DNA of 64,000 nucleotides from Cosmopolites sordidus (lineage: Eukaryota > Arthropoda > Insecta > Coleoptera > Curculionidae): assembly GCA_031761425.1 (NCBI GenBank), contig JARFXV010000736.1:679501-743500 (forward strand), given 5' to 3'. Below, one piece after another: positions 45,470 through 56,255 of the stretch; positions within the stretch are counted from its first letter, which is position 1, and each line of letters starts with the position of its first letter. The position numbers and the translations under genes were made by a program. The notes under the pieces were generated by a model. It ran no database searches. It saw nothing but the letters and a program-made list of their open reading frames with translations, and had not been told where the DNA came from.

Positions 45470-46022
45470 ATTCATGTGATGAACTAATCAGTGCATTCAA
45501 ATTCGACGATCATCTCACAGGAGCATTTTACCTAAATTTTCTACAGAATGATTTACAAAACCTATTAGAAAATATTCCACTTAATGTGTGACAAAACATG
45601 TACTTACAACATGATCGAGCCCCTGCACACTACAGCTTACAAGTGAGAAATTTCTTAAACAACTTTCCAAAGCGGTGGATTGGACGAGGTGGTCCACACA
45701 ATTGCCTAGCTAGATTCCTAGACCTTAATCCTCTGGATATTGTCGTTTGGGGTGGGTTTAGTCTTTTGGTCATATACCAGTTGCAAAAACTAAAGTAGAC
45801 ACTAGAGATGCATTACTCGATCGGATAGTAAATACAGCAGCAGTTATAAGGAACAAACCCGAATCCGTTCACAGAGCAGCCCGAGCTGTTCATAAGAGAG
45901 CTGACAAGTGTTTGGAAGGAAATGATGGTATTTTTGAAAACCACATAAACATAACCTAACTATTTATTATGAAAGTAATATTAAAAAAATCTTAAACATT
46001 TTAATTTTTGTTTACCCTGTAT
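45470..46022 (+). mobile_element. DUF4817-type transposon C-terminal part
   Basis: HLTGAFYLNFLQNDLQNLLE, NIPLNV, QNMYLQHDRAPAHYSLQVRN (second Asp), FLNNFPKRWIGRGGPHN, FLDLNPLDIVVWG (third Asp, altered from SPDLTPLD) and a degraded C-terminus. The right end TTTACCCTGTA resembles the TACAGGGT terminal repeats of these elements. The N-terminal half lies inverted at 45205-45465 or is lost. Confidence 0.8.
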
Positions 46023-46078
46023 CTCTGTAACAGTTGTGAGTAAGGCTCATGTTCATAGACATTTTTATGTTCATTTTC

Positions 46079-46171
<93 letters not shown>
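46079..46171. repeat. (TA)n tract next to an Eip78C splice acceptor
   Basis: About 46 TA units ending 17 bp before the exon at 46189. It occupies the position where the branch point and upstream polypyrimidine tract would normally be. Confidence 0.97.
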
Positions 46172-46173
<2 letters not shown>

Positions 46174-46188
46174 TTTAAACTACTTTAG

Positions 46189-46426
46189 ATGTTGGCTATG
46201 GCAGCAGTTCGCCACATGTATGACACCAAGTGTACAACGGGTTGTGGAATTCGCCAAAAGGATACCTGGTTTTGGAGGTTTGGGGCAAGACGATCAGTTG
46301 ATCCTAATCAAGTTGGGGTTTTTCGAGGTCTGGCTAACGCACGTGGCCAAACTTACGAATGCTCAGCAAATGATTTTTGATGATGGAACCTTGGTGACGA
46401 GGCAGCAACTAGAAATTATGTACGAT
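46189..46426 (+). CDS. Eip78C: Eip78C exon: ligand-binding domain helices 3-5
   Basis: Completes the split lysine codon and reads CWLWQQFATCMTPSVQRVV, then EFAKRIPGFGGLGQDDQLI and LIKLGFFEVWLTHVAKL, the helix 3 to helix 5 signature of nuclear receptor ligand-binding domains. It ends TRQQLEIMYD in phase 0 before donor GTAAGT. The acceptor is unusual: a (TA)n tract of about 46 units ends only 17 bp before the exon, leaving TTCTTTAAACTACTTTAG as the whole polypyrimidine and acceptor region. Frame and family match are clear; an ATG just after the acceptor lies out of frame and is irrelevant. Confidence 0.96.
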
Positions 46427-46550
46427 GTAAGTATATCCTTACTTTTTAATAAAAAAACCTAACAAACTTGAAAATATATAAATTAAAAAATACAATCTTA
46501 TAGTAAAATTTTGTAAAATATATAAAAGGTAGGAAAACAATTATATATAA

Positions 46551-47759
46551 CGGGTCTTTCAAATTGAGCGGGTTTTTAAATTCTTGCATAAAACACATAT
46601 GGCGTTGTGAATTTTCCTAGGTCTAGTCTCAAGTGTAATGTTTGGCATTTATAAAAATGGTGTCGTACACAATACAACAACGCGTTAAGATCGTTGAATT
46701 ATTTCATGAAAATGGGGGTTCATTAAAAAATGTTTTTAGAAAATTAAGTAATATTTACAACTTGCACCATTGTCCATCTGAAAGCATTATCAATGGAATT
46801 ATTCAAAAGTTTCAAGAAACTGGTTCGGTGGAAGATAACGGAAGAGCAATATATAGTCGTAATGGTCGTTCACAAGAGTATATTGATTTGGTACGTGAAA
46901 GTGTTGTTGAAGACCCAGAAAGTTCCATTAGCCGACATTCACAACAATTTCGACTCAGTGAATCCACAACATGGCGTATTTTACGAAAGGATTTAGTTCT
47001 GAAGGTATATAAGGTTCAAATAACCCAGGAGCTAAGGCCACTAGATCATTCAAAATTCAAAAAATCACATTTTCAGATGAAACACATTTTAAAATTGGTG
47101 GCTATGTTAATAAACAAAATTGTCGCATTTGGGGTGAGGAAAATTCACGATGGATTCATGAGAAACCTTTACATCCTAAACGAGTTACTGTTTGAAGTAC
47201 ATTATGGACAGGAGGTGTAATTGGACCGTATTTCTTTCAGAATGTTGCTGGTGAAGCTGTATACCGTGAATGATATTCGATATCGTGAAAAGATAACTGG
47301 ATTTTTGTGAGCTGAATTAAATAATATTGATCTGGCGGATATGTGGTTCCAACAGGATGGCGCTACACCTCATTATGCTAATGAAACTATTGATTTATTG
47401 AGAGAAAAAATTCCTGGATGAGTTATGGAAATGAAATGTTCATGGGCCACCAAGATCATTTGATTTGACACCTTTGGCGTTATATGAAAAGCCAGCTCTA
47501 TAAAATCGATTCCTGAACTAAAGGATATAATTATTCGAGTAATTAGTTAGATAGAGCAACGGTTATGCCAACATGTCCAAAAATGTTGACAAAACAATGG
47601 ACGTCTATGAAGCTGCAAGAGGTCGTCATTTGGCTGATATTATCTTTTGTGTTTATATTTCATATACTGTACTTCTATTATCAATAAAAATGTTTTTTAA
47701 TCAACGTAAATTCTGTGTTTTATTCAAGAATTAAAAAACCGCTCAATTTGAAAGACCCT
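46551..47759 (+). mobile_element. DUF4817-type DNA transposon, decayed, with terminal repeats
   Basis: The inverted ends are GGGTCTTTCAAATTGAGCGG on the left and its complement on the right, about 1.2 kb apart. The transposase starts at about 46657 with MVSYTIQQRVKIVELFHENG, RKLSNIYNLHHCPSESIING (DUF4817-like), VRESVVEDPESSISRHSQQF and LSESTTWRILRKDL (HTH), KVQITQELRPLDH, TFSDETHFKIGGYVNKQN (first catalytic block, in another frame) and GGVIGPYFFQN; then GGYVVPTG (remnant of WFQQDGA), and RGRHLADIIF at the end. Frameshifts and deletions disable it. It lies in the Eip78C intron before 52207. Confidence 0.87.
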
Positions 47760-47764
47760 TTATC

Positions 47765-48330
47765 TTGTCCGCTTGTTTCATGCTCCAACCACTTTAGTCA
47801 AAGTTGATACCACAATTACACCATTGTTCTTTTCTAATAATTGTCAATGATTTTAATTCCCCCTGATATTGTTTCAGTATTCATCGTTCCCAAACGCCCG
47901 TTTTTTCATGTTATTTTTTATTGGTTACCATATGTAGATAGCACAACAATAAAAATTTTAATGATGAAAGCATTTTTGTTAAATTGTTGTTTATCAGTTT
48001 TTCTTTGTATTAATATTTGCTTGTGAAAACTAAATACGAAAATGCAAGATAATGTCGTGAGTAGGAACAGAGTTAGGAAGTATCACGTAAGTCCAGAAAC
48101 ATCTAATAAAAATATTGCCAGTGAAAAAGAATATTAGCTTTAACGGGTAAAAAACATCAGTACTGGCAGCCAAGATTGGTACAATTTTTTGAAATCCGTC
48201 CGCATGTGCTGCACAGGCTTATTTTTTCCGTTGGACTTGTCTCTAATCACAAAAAAAACGAGATCCTAAATGTAAACAAAAATCTACTGGTTGATATTAA
48301 AAATTCCTCCGATTTTTTTGAGAAAAATTG
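47765..48330. other. No recognisable gene
   Basis: AT-rich intron sequence; nothing recognised. Confidence 0.5.
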
Positions 48331-48334
48331 AAGA

Positions 48335-48640
48335 AAAATTTTTCGTACTAAAAATTATGTTAATCAATGTAATATGTGCCGTTCTCTTTGATAACATTTC
48401 TTCATCTCTCCAGTAGCGGCGTAATCCCACGCTCATAAAAGTTCTGCTGTTTCTGGCTACAGAACTGATCAAGGTGATTTTTCAAGTTTCTACCATCTAA
48501 GCTATTTTAAAACGATCTAGATAAATGGTAATCGGAGAGCGGAAAGTCGGGAGAGTACAATGGATGGACCAAATCATTCCAGTTAAATTGTAAAAGTTTA
48601 TGTTAGGTAGCCAAAGACACGTGTGGTCCATCATTGTCTC
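48335..48640 (-). pseudogene. mariner transposase C-terminal fragment, minus strand
   Basis: On the complement: LQFNWNDLVHPLYSPDFPLS then DYHLSRS (third catalytic block), LDGRNLKNHLDQF, NFYERGITPLLERWKKCYQR. It matches the C-terminus of cecropia/mauritiana-like mariner transposases. The sequence further upstream on this strand (48650-49240) is not confidently assigned. Confidence 0.75.
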
Positions 48641-49670
48641 GATGAAACGTCTTTGTGTGTCCTTTTGTTCCTAATTGTCCTTTTGTCCTTTTGTTGGCTA
48701 ATTCAGGCCGCTTTTGGTCGATTTCTCATTTTAATTCACCAAATTTGCGTTGATTGAAGATGATCCCTTAAGCTTAACATTACTATACACAATCCATTTT
48801 ACATCGCCTGTGGCCACTCGCTTAAAAAATGGATTGATTTCATTGCACTTCAACAGCGAATCGCAAGCAAAAATTCAGTCTATCAAATTTCTCTCCGTTA
48901 ACTCATACGGCACCTATACAACATATTATCATTCCAAGTTGACGTAATTACTTTACCACTTTTGACTGGTTGATTCGATGAATTCCTCCCATCTCTGGAG
49001 TTATTCTATGCCGATCACTTTTAGTTAGCGTCAATATTTCCTTGCCGTCGGCCAAAATTGTTTTCGGGAAACTTTCTGAACCTCTTACGACACGTGGACT
49101 GATCAACGGCAGCCTCGTCGTACGCAGCACATATTTTCTTTTATCATCTTTTTCGGAAATAGAAAAGCAAAATAGAAATATGCCTTATTTTCTGTCTTTT
49201 TTAACGATTAATAACATTTTTAAAACACAATTTTTGTCCTAAGTACTCACTGAAATTCCTTCTATCAAACAACATCAAAGTGTATAGATCACACATAGGT
49301 CACACTTCGGTTTTACTATACAATGCCATCTAGCGCCAAAAACAGGACGAACTTGTGCATTAACCCAATATAATCATCTTTATTTTGTTTTCATTGCATT
49401 TTAAAACTTTTCACCAGTGGCGGTTGCTCCATAATGGTACGTGGGCACGTGCCCCACCTAAAAAATTAAATAAAGAAATGAAAATTTGATGTCTGACAGT
49501 TACACTCGTATTTCTAAACAGCAAAGTGTGGGTATGATACTAAGAAATGTAAAATTTTTGATTGCAACGCATTTCCCTATCCCCATTCCAAAATTTGATT
49601 ATATTTCAATATTCACTTCTTATATTCACTTCATATATTCACTTCATATATTCACTTCTTCGCTAGTATG

Positions 49671-51959
49671 CAGTGACGTAACTATATCGTTGAGGCCCAT
49701 GGCAAATTCATCGGGTGGGGGCCCTCCCTCAATGTAAAGAACCTGAACCAACATTGTAGTTTCTTTTTAATAAATCACCACGTAAAGTATGTACAAACGC
49801 TAGTATAATTATTGTGTACATTTTTCGTTGATTTTCTAGTAATTTTTAATTTAAGTATTATTAATTTTAGTATTAGACTGAAATAATTTTATTTAAACAA
49901 AAAATTGTAATTATTAAAAATTTGTTTTCGGGGTTCCCGTTTTGCAAAAGTGTTAATGAATCAAAGTTCAAATTTCAGGCCATGGAATGTTCGATGGACA
50001 GAATCGCTAAGTTGCATAACTTTTCTTGTCCCACAGAATGTCTTAAATAAGTTTTGAAACAATTTTAGTTTTAAAAATGATCGCTCGGCACTAGCCGTAG
50101 TCATAGGAATGGTTACAAATAACAGAAATGCAGTGCACACTTCAGGAAAGCTTGAGACATAAAATGATTCTTTATTATTAATAAATCTGCAAGTTCTATA
50201 GAAGATGACTTTTCTAGTTCGTGTCTAAAAGTGGATCGAAAACTGAGAATTTCCTTGGCAAACGAGACAGATATGTCTTTTTTATATAAATCAACAAATT
50301 CTAAAGCCGTTTCCAATAAATCGGTATCATTTAAATTGTGCAACGTAGCAGGCGGCAAGACACTGAAATTGGAAACAATTTCATTCATTCCGGGGAAATG
50401 CAATCTCTATTGATTAATACACTTTAAACAAGCTTTCGGGATCTTAGAAACGTTCATCCTCGCAAATTTCATCAAAATGACCTTTCACCTTCCTCTGACG
50501 AGTTTTAGGAAATTCAAGGTTGATAGACCATTTTTCTTCTACACTATTTGCTTGCGTTTTTAAATCTCCAATTTCATGTTCATACTTTTCAAATTCTTCC
50601 AGACAGACTTGCAAACGTTTTGAGGCATTTGAAAGATCGATGGCGCTAGACTGAAATGCTATAGAGGCTTCGTCGATAGTCTGTAAAATTTTACAATAGA
50701 AAACCAGTAACATAATAAAGTTGTAGTTTTCAACCTTCTTCTTCAGTGAAATAGCGTCTTTAATAGTTTTTGTTAGCGCTTTTTGAACTTCAACAAACCG
50801 AACTTTTAAATCAAAAATTGCATCGAAACGTCCTACCCATCTAGTTGGATTTAATATTTTTATGTTACCGAAGTTGAGATTCTTTCTCAACTTTCTTTAT
50901 TATATATAAAACTTGATAATATATTCCATTATTTGATACTATGCCCAAAAAATAGAAATTTGATGCCAAATTTCAAAACATGTTTGCATTTCTATAACCT
51001 CTTTTACCGCATTATTAAAGACCAAATTTAAATTATGAGCAGCACAATGGACATGCGCCGCATTTGGCTCGATATCTCTTATGAATTTTTGAATTCCACC
51101 ATAAATGCTTTTCATGTTATGAACACCGTCATATCCTTATCCATGGCACTTATTCAGAGGAATATTTTTGCCATTTATAGATTTTATAATCTAATTGGAT
51201 ATTGCTAAGGCAGTTTGATCCTTAACTTCATTAAATCCTAAAAATGAGTCTTTAATTACGAGCGCCTTTGGAGTTCCATTTTCATTTTTCTCGATTTATT
51301 TTCGAAATATCTTGAATCGCTTCAAATGTAATGGAGTAAAATGGTGCGGTTATTATTTCATTTACTAGCTGCACCTGAACAGTTTTTCGCTCCCACTTAG
51401 ATACTTTCTAGAACTAGACATATTGTTATCTAATTTCCACAATGAACTAATTAACTTTGCGACTGATCGCGGTTCCGATATGCCGATAAAACAAAAACTA
51501 TGGTAATGAAAAAACATCTATGCCAGAAACAATCAATTCTCATAACTATCAAATGATGTATGCGTAGTGGAGCATTTCTTATACTGACAAAACAGAAAAC
51601 GGAGATTCCCCGAACGTCACTATTACTAAGGCCCGCGCCTCGAAAGAAGTCCCGCGAAGAAAATATGAACTAACAAAAAAAAACATGGAAAAAACTTTTC
51701 TTCCATAGCTGATAGTGTTGGATGCGTTCCGGATGCGTTCTAAAACTGAGCGATATCTTTTTCTTACAAATGCGTTCAAATCTTGATATATCTTTTTGTT
51801 TAACTTGTGTATATACTTTAGTAGGTTACATAAATTAATTGAATACAAAACAAATACCTTTTACTAAATTTTGTAATGATAAATGTTACGATTCTTGGTC
51901 CTTTCGGGCGGAGGCCCCTAGCACTTTGCCCGTCCTGCCACCCTATTGTTACGCCATTG
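49671..51959 (-). mobile_element. hAT transposon with 8-bp target duplication
   Basis: A 2289-bp element with inverted ends CAGTGACGTAAC and GTTACGCCATTG, flanked by CTAGTATG (49663-49670) and CTAGTACG (51960-51967), an 8-bp duplication with one change. The transposase is on the complement: NPTRWVGRFDAIFDLKVRFV (50890 downward), then DLSNASKRLQVCLEEFEKYE and FPGMNEIVSNFSVLPPAT, and finally IPMTTASAERSFLKLKLF, the C-terminal hAT dimerisation block. It is of the ZMYM/zinc-finger-MYM-associated hAT type. Stops and frameshifts disable it. It sits in the Eip78C intron before 52207. Confidence 0.93.
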
Positions 51960-52206
51960 CTAGTACGTACGTTTCAGAACATGACAAACCATACATTTTT
52001 AAAACAATCAACATGAAATTACAAGTGCTATTTTAAAAAAGTATTATTTTTAAGTATTATTTTTAAAAATACAGGCAAGCACTTGACCTACAATTTTCTA
52101 ACCCAATTAAGCAAACAAGCGGAAAACTTTTACTCTGAATCAGTGATCGGACTGGAAAATTAAACAAACAAATATACTCATCGATCCGGAATCCTTTTTG
52201 TTTCAG

Positions 52207-52386
52207 AATGAGTTCACCAATTCGGTGATACATTTTGCCAACACCTTCAACGCTTTGGCTTTGAACGATACGGAGGTGGGGCTGTTCTCTGCGGCAGTGC
52301 TCCTCACAGCTGACCGACCTGGTGTGACGGACGTCAAATCGATCGAACATCATCAGGATAAGTTAATCGAAGCTTTGAAAGTTCAG
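52207..52386 (+). CDS. Eip78C: Eip78C exon: ligand-binding domain helices 6-9
   Basis: Exactly 60 codons, phase 0 at both ends, from NEFTNSVIHFANTFNALAL through NDTEVGLFSAAVLLTADRPG to DKLIEALKVQ. DTEVGLFSA..LL..DRPG is the conserved helix 7-8 region of NR1 receptors. The acceptor is CTTTTTGTTTCAG and the donor GTATTA. The preceding 5.8-kb intron contains a transposon at 46552-47759, a mariner fragment and a complete hAT element. Confidence 0.96.
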
Positions 52387-52446
52387 GTATTAAACTCTAT
52401 TTTTCATATTGTTGCCAGCTGAAATTGTGTTTTTTTTATGTTTCAG

Positions 52447-52638
52447 ATCAATCGAAACCATGCCAATGAGCCGCAGGTGTTTTCAAATCTCCTGATCAAA
52501 TTGCCCGAATTACGGAATTTGGGTGCTAAACACAACGCTCATTTGGATTGGTTTCGGCTGAATTGGCAAAAGTTGTCGTTGCCGCCTTTATTTGCCGAAA
52601 TTTTCGATATACCGAAGACGGAAGATGATTTACAGTGA
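52447..52638 (+). CDS. Eip78C: Eip78C terminal exon with AF-2 helix and stop
   Basis: Last coding exon, after a 60-bp intron (acceptor TTTATGTTTCAG). It reads INRNHANEPQVFSNLLIKLP, then ELRNLGAKHNAHLDWFRLNW, and ends with the AF-2-type helix in LPPLFAEIFDIPKTEDDLQ before TGA at 52636-52638. LFAEIF fits the activation-helix pattern (two hydrophobics, any residue, Glu, two hydrophobics). The 3' UTR is not bounded: no canonical poly(A) signal lies within the first few hundred bases, and a solo mariner-like end (52746) and a DUF4817 transposon (52979) follow. An AATAAA at about 53292 falls inside that transposon. Confidence 0.96.
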   Translation: MNRNHANEPQVFSNLLIKLPELRNLGAKHNAHLDWFRLNWQKLSLPPLFAEIFDIPKTEDDLQ

Positions 52639-52745
52639 ATCGTATTCTAGATATCGACAGGTACAGTAGTTTATGAAGAATGTAAATCAAACCAATACCA
52701 GAATCCCTCTCTACTTTGCAGGATATAATTTAAAATCTAATCTAG

Positions 52746-52790
52746 TACGAGGGTCGATCGAATATTTCTCGACCTGTCAAAGAAAACAAG
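52746..52790. mobile_element. Solo mariner-like end
   Basis: TACGAGGGTCGATCGAATAT resembles mariner terminal repeats such as those at 26756 (TACGAGGGTCGTTCGAGAAG). No transposase or partner end is nearby. It lies about 100 bp after the Eip78C stop codon, so it may be transcribed within the 3' UTR. Confidence 0.5.
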
Positions 52791-52978
52791 ATTTTTTTCA
52801 TTATTCAACCTAATTACGTTGCAAGACAGTACATCTTTCTGTATGAATTACCACAAGACCGTAGAGGGGTATTTCCACAGTATTCTACGGACCTTTAAGG
52901 GCAGCTTTATTGTTTTATATAGTTCAGTTTGTTTATGTCTCGTTTATAGTACAGTCAAATGTTTAAGTCGATTTTATA

Positions 52979-54190
52979 CAGGGTGTCCACTAATTACTGG
53001 TACACAGCAAAACTACGGATTTTTGTAGTAAAAATATTGCGATTTAACTCAACTTACCTTAGTCCAAAAGTTAATAGTAACCAATATACGGAGTGGTAAA
53101 GTTATAATTTTATTTTCAATTTTCGTTAATAACTTTCTTAAATAGTATCTTTTTGAACGAAATTTGGTAGTGTGGGATTTTTTAAGATAAGATATTTAAA
53201 TTTCTCGAAAATTCTTATGTAAATTGTAGAGGGCGCTGTCTGCGACAGATTTCTTTGTTTGAAAGTAGTTACTTAGTGTAGTAGCGTTTTTAATAAAAAT
53301 ATTATTTTATCCACCTTTCTTACGTAAAAAAGGTATACCTTGTAAATGTCGCTATGAGTTGCCGTTTTCTAAGATATCTGCGTTTAAATTGCCCTTTTGA
53401 AACATAACATTTGTGTTTGCTTTCGTTTTTTTTGTCTAAGTTCTAGAGAAATGTTATCTAAATATTCGGGTAATTGAGTTTGAAGAATATTAAGATATAG
53501 TTCGCCGTTTAAATTAGATGGTAATTCGAATGCACCATTGCATCATTACATAATCACCATAATCATTACATAATCAGCAATAAGACCACACCAAACGTTA
53601 ATTTTAAATTTAATAATTAAAAATATGGATTTTCTAAATCTCACGCATGTTTATTTCTAAAATTGAATACACCTCTACGTGTAAACGTTGCTGTCAGTAA
53701 ATATTTTTTCTTAAACATGGGCTCGACATTTTGCTGGATACTACAAAAACGAGCAAATTCCAATCTGGTTGGCAAATGAGCTTCCACTATATTCTGTATA
53801 TATACTTCACATACGTGAAGTGAAACCGATACAATCCCTCCTCGTGAACAATTTTGCAAACGGTGGACTTGCCTACCCTAACTCCAAGAGCAATGCGTCT
53901 TGTTACTTGCTTACTTAAGGGTTTTCGGTTATGCGAACCACAATTACTTCTTCCTGATCGGTGGTTAGAGTCTTCGGACGATCTGCAGAATCTCGTTTCG
54001 AATGGAAAGAACCTGTATTACCCATTTTGTACCTTTACCCATTCCGTAGTAGAGATTTTTAAAAATTTTAAAATCCCGTTGTCTTTGTCGATACATTTTT
54101 AAATATCTTCGATGAGTCCGGCGTCCATTAAATTTTTCCTGCGTGTATATGCTTATCATATATCGAATCTCTTCATTAGAAAACAATTTT
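52979..54190 (-). mobile_element. DUF4817-type DNA transposon, decayed
   Basis: The left end TACAGGGTGTCC is the standard terminus of this group. On the complement the transposase starts at 54186 with MFSNEEIRYMISIYTQEKFN, GRRTHRRYLKMYRQRQRDFK (DUF4817), continues with NRRQ and QNCSRGGIVSVSLHVCEVYI, LEFARFCSIQQNVEPMFKKK, LLTATFTRRGVFNFRNKHA (first catalytic block with the Asp region deleted), DLENPYF and NVWCG-like segments. The C-terminal catalytic blocks are degraded. The right terminal repeat was not located. Confidence 0.78.
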
Positions 54191-54247
54191 TTTGTTCTTG
54201 ACTTAAGTGAAAATCTTTCAAAATCTACTTTTCTAGAGTGTATTAAA

Positions 54248-54268
54248 ATTATTATTATTATTATTAAA
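54248..54268. repeat. (ATT)n microsatellite
   Basis: Short ATT run at about 54248-54266. Confidence 0.85.
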
Positions 54269-54493
54269 AACTATTTCAACTATTTAAATATTCATAATAT
54301 TAAATATTAACAATCAATGCAAAAGTCGCCTTGATGTATATGTTTTAATCAAAGCCTACCTACTTTAAGAAAAGTGTTACATTTCAAAAGCACAATTTAA
54401 AAACAGTGCAATGAACAATTTAAACGCAGATATATAGAAAACGGTAACTCGGAGCGATATTTGGAAGGAATGCCTTATTTACGTAAAAAAGAT

Positions 54494-54494
<1 letters not shown>

Positions 54495-54565
<71 letters not shown>
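54495..54565. repeat. (TA)n microsatellite
   Basis: About 35 TA units, followed by TCTGAAATATATAAAAGATG and a second short (TA)n at 54585-54600. Confidence 0.97.
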
Positions 54566-54567
<2 letters not shown>

Positions 54568-54599
54568 GAAATATATAAAAGATGGATATATATATATAT

Positions 54600-54990
54600 A
54601 CCTGGACACTCACATCGCAATCAATTCAAAAACTTCGGGTGGCACAGAGGGGAATGGAAAGATGTATGCTTGGCATTACAAGACGAGACAGAAAGTCCTG
54701 CGCATGGATCAGGGAACAAACAAAAGTCAGTGACATCATTGGAAGAGTAAAACAGTTGAAATGGAGATGGGCAGGCCATATAGCGAGGCGATGGGACGAC
54801 AGATGGACCAAGGCAATCCTGGAGTGGATACCGCTTGATCGCAAACGTCCGCGAAGAAGACCAAAAGCACGATGGACTGATGACATCGTTAAATATATTG
54901 GACCCGAGTGGCAGAGGAAAGCCCAGGACCGTGAAGGTTGGAAGCATGCTGAAGAGGCCTTCATCCTGCAGTGGATCGATACGGGCTGAT
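54600..54990 (+). mobile_element. RTE-like LINE 3' end with open frame
   Basis: The best-preserved LINE tail in the window: RGMERCMLGITRRDRKSCAW, IREQTKVSDIIGRVKQLKWR, WAGHIARRWDDRWTKAILEW, RPRRRPKARWTDDIVKYIGP, EWQRKAQDREGWKHAEEAFI and LQWIDTG before a TGA. This is the arginine-rich C-terminus of RTE-like LINE ORF2, with no stop inside about 120 codons. The tail TGATGATGA runs directly into a (TA)n array of more than 40 units. It is 5'-truncated, also at a (TA)n array, so no reverse transcriptase is present. The conserved frame suggests a relatively recent copy. Confidence 0.88.
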
Positions 54991-54992
54991 GA

Positions 54993-55081
<89 letters not shown>
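54993..55081. repeat. (TA)n microsatellite at LINE 3' end
   Basis: About 43 TA units starting directly after the LINE TGATGATGA tail. Confidence 0.97.
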
Positions 55082-55087
<6 letters not shown>

Positions 55088-55089
55088 AA

Positions 55090-56040
55090 TATAAAAATAC
55101 AGGAAGGAACATATGATCCTGTAAATGGCGACCTGAATGGTAGCTGCATATGGCCGACTACTGTTTCCGATTTGGCAGTGGCGTAGGGCAGTATGTAAAT
55201 ATAAAATGCTATTATAAGAAATTGTTATGAAGAATATTATATAAATAGTACTAAAGAATCTGGAGGGTCGTAATTGGGTATTTTTTAAACTATATAACGA
55301 TTCAATAACAATAAATAATAACTGTTTTGTTTCAGGTCATTTGAACTAAACGATGTATTTGCAATTGCTCAAAATACGCTTTAAAAAGTTATAAAAGAAA
55401 AAAAGGAAAAAGGAAACCTAAGATGGACGTCTGACTGGACATGAACTGTTCCCTAGGATAGGAAATAAAATTTAAGATCGACAGGGTCACAGATGATTTA
55501 CTTTTTACCGATATTTTTAGAAATTAACGATAACTTATTGTAGAATAATGTTATACATATCAATGTAAACTAACTATATCAATCAGCTCTCTTCATAGAA
55601 GACGAAATAATAATATGTATATCCTGGCGATTTTATTTAAACAATCGTCAAACATTGTTTAACTAAATAAGGTTGGTTCAAAAATAATGCTGTGTAAAAA
55701 TTTGAGATTGAAACTGATATAAAGTAGTGATACTTTTAATTTAATTGGTTGTGCAGTGTATGCAAGGAGTAATGTAAAATAATTGGGTATCTTCTTTTGT
55801 TTGTTTTAATATTGACGGTATTTTGAGTTGCATAATGGTGTTATCAACAAGTCTCTACCACATATATAATACAGTATTATTATATATATAGTAATACAGT
55901 AATATATAATATAGTAATATATAATATAGTATATTGCTAATATCTGTAAGTGGCGGCGTCACGGAGTAAGTGAGACAGCAAACGTCTGCTTCTATGTCTT
56001 TTTCTACTACTCGACCCGTTGTACGCAAATGTCGCGATAA
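55090..56040. other. No recognisable gene
   Basis: AT-rich, with an irregular TATA/AATATA-rich stretch at 55855-55930. Nothing identified. Confidence 0.45.
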
Positions 56041-56057
56041 ATAAACGTGACATAAAA

Positions 56058-56255
56058 AGGAATAAAACAATTTTTTACTTTGATATCTATCACTTTTATA
56101 TAAAAGTGGTAGATACCAAAAAAAAGGAATAAAACAAATTTTTACTTTGTTATCTATCACTTTTATATAAAAGTGATAGAGAACAAAGTAAAAAATCACT
56201 TTTATCACTTTATATAAAAGTGATAGATAACAAAGCAAAAATTGTTTTATTTCTT
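56058..56255. repeat. Array of three fold-back palindromes
   Basis: Three consecutive palindromes built on TATCACTTTTATATAAAAGT, centred near 56100, 56167 and 56211. The first two carry the same leader (GGAATAAAACAA...TTTTTACTTTG), and the last is followed by the leader's complement (CAAAGCAAAAATTGTTTTAT). It looks like a tandem multiplication of one small hairpin element. A (TA)10 run lies at 56461-56480. Confidence 0.88.

Noticed and set aside
48650..49250. Minus-strand frame with RVVRGSESFPKTILADGKEI as a gene
   Set aside because: I could not place it in any family; it is short and lies between transposon remnants, so it is left unassigned.
49417..49470. CAGTGGCGGTTGCTCC resembling a second hAT-type end
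   Set aside because: No partner end or target duplication was found on the far side of the hAT element, so nesting cannot be supported.
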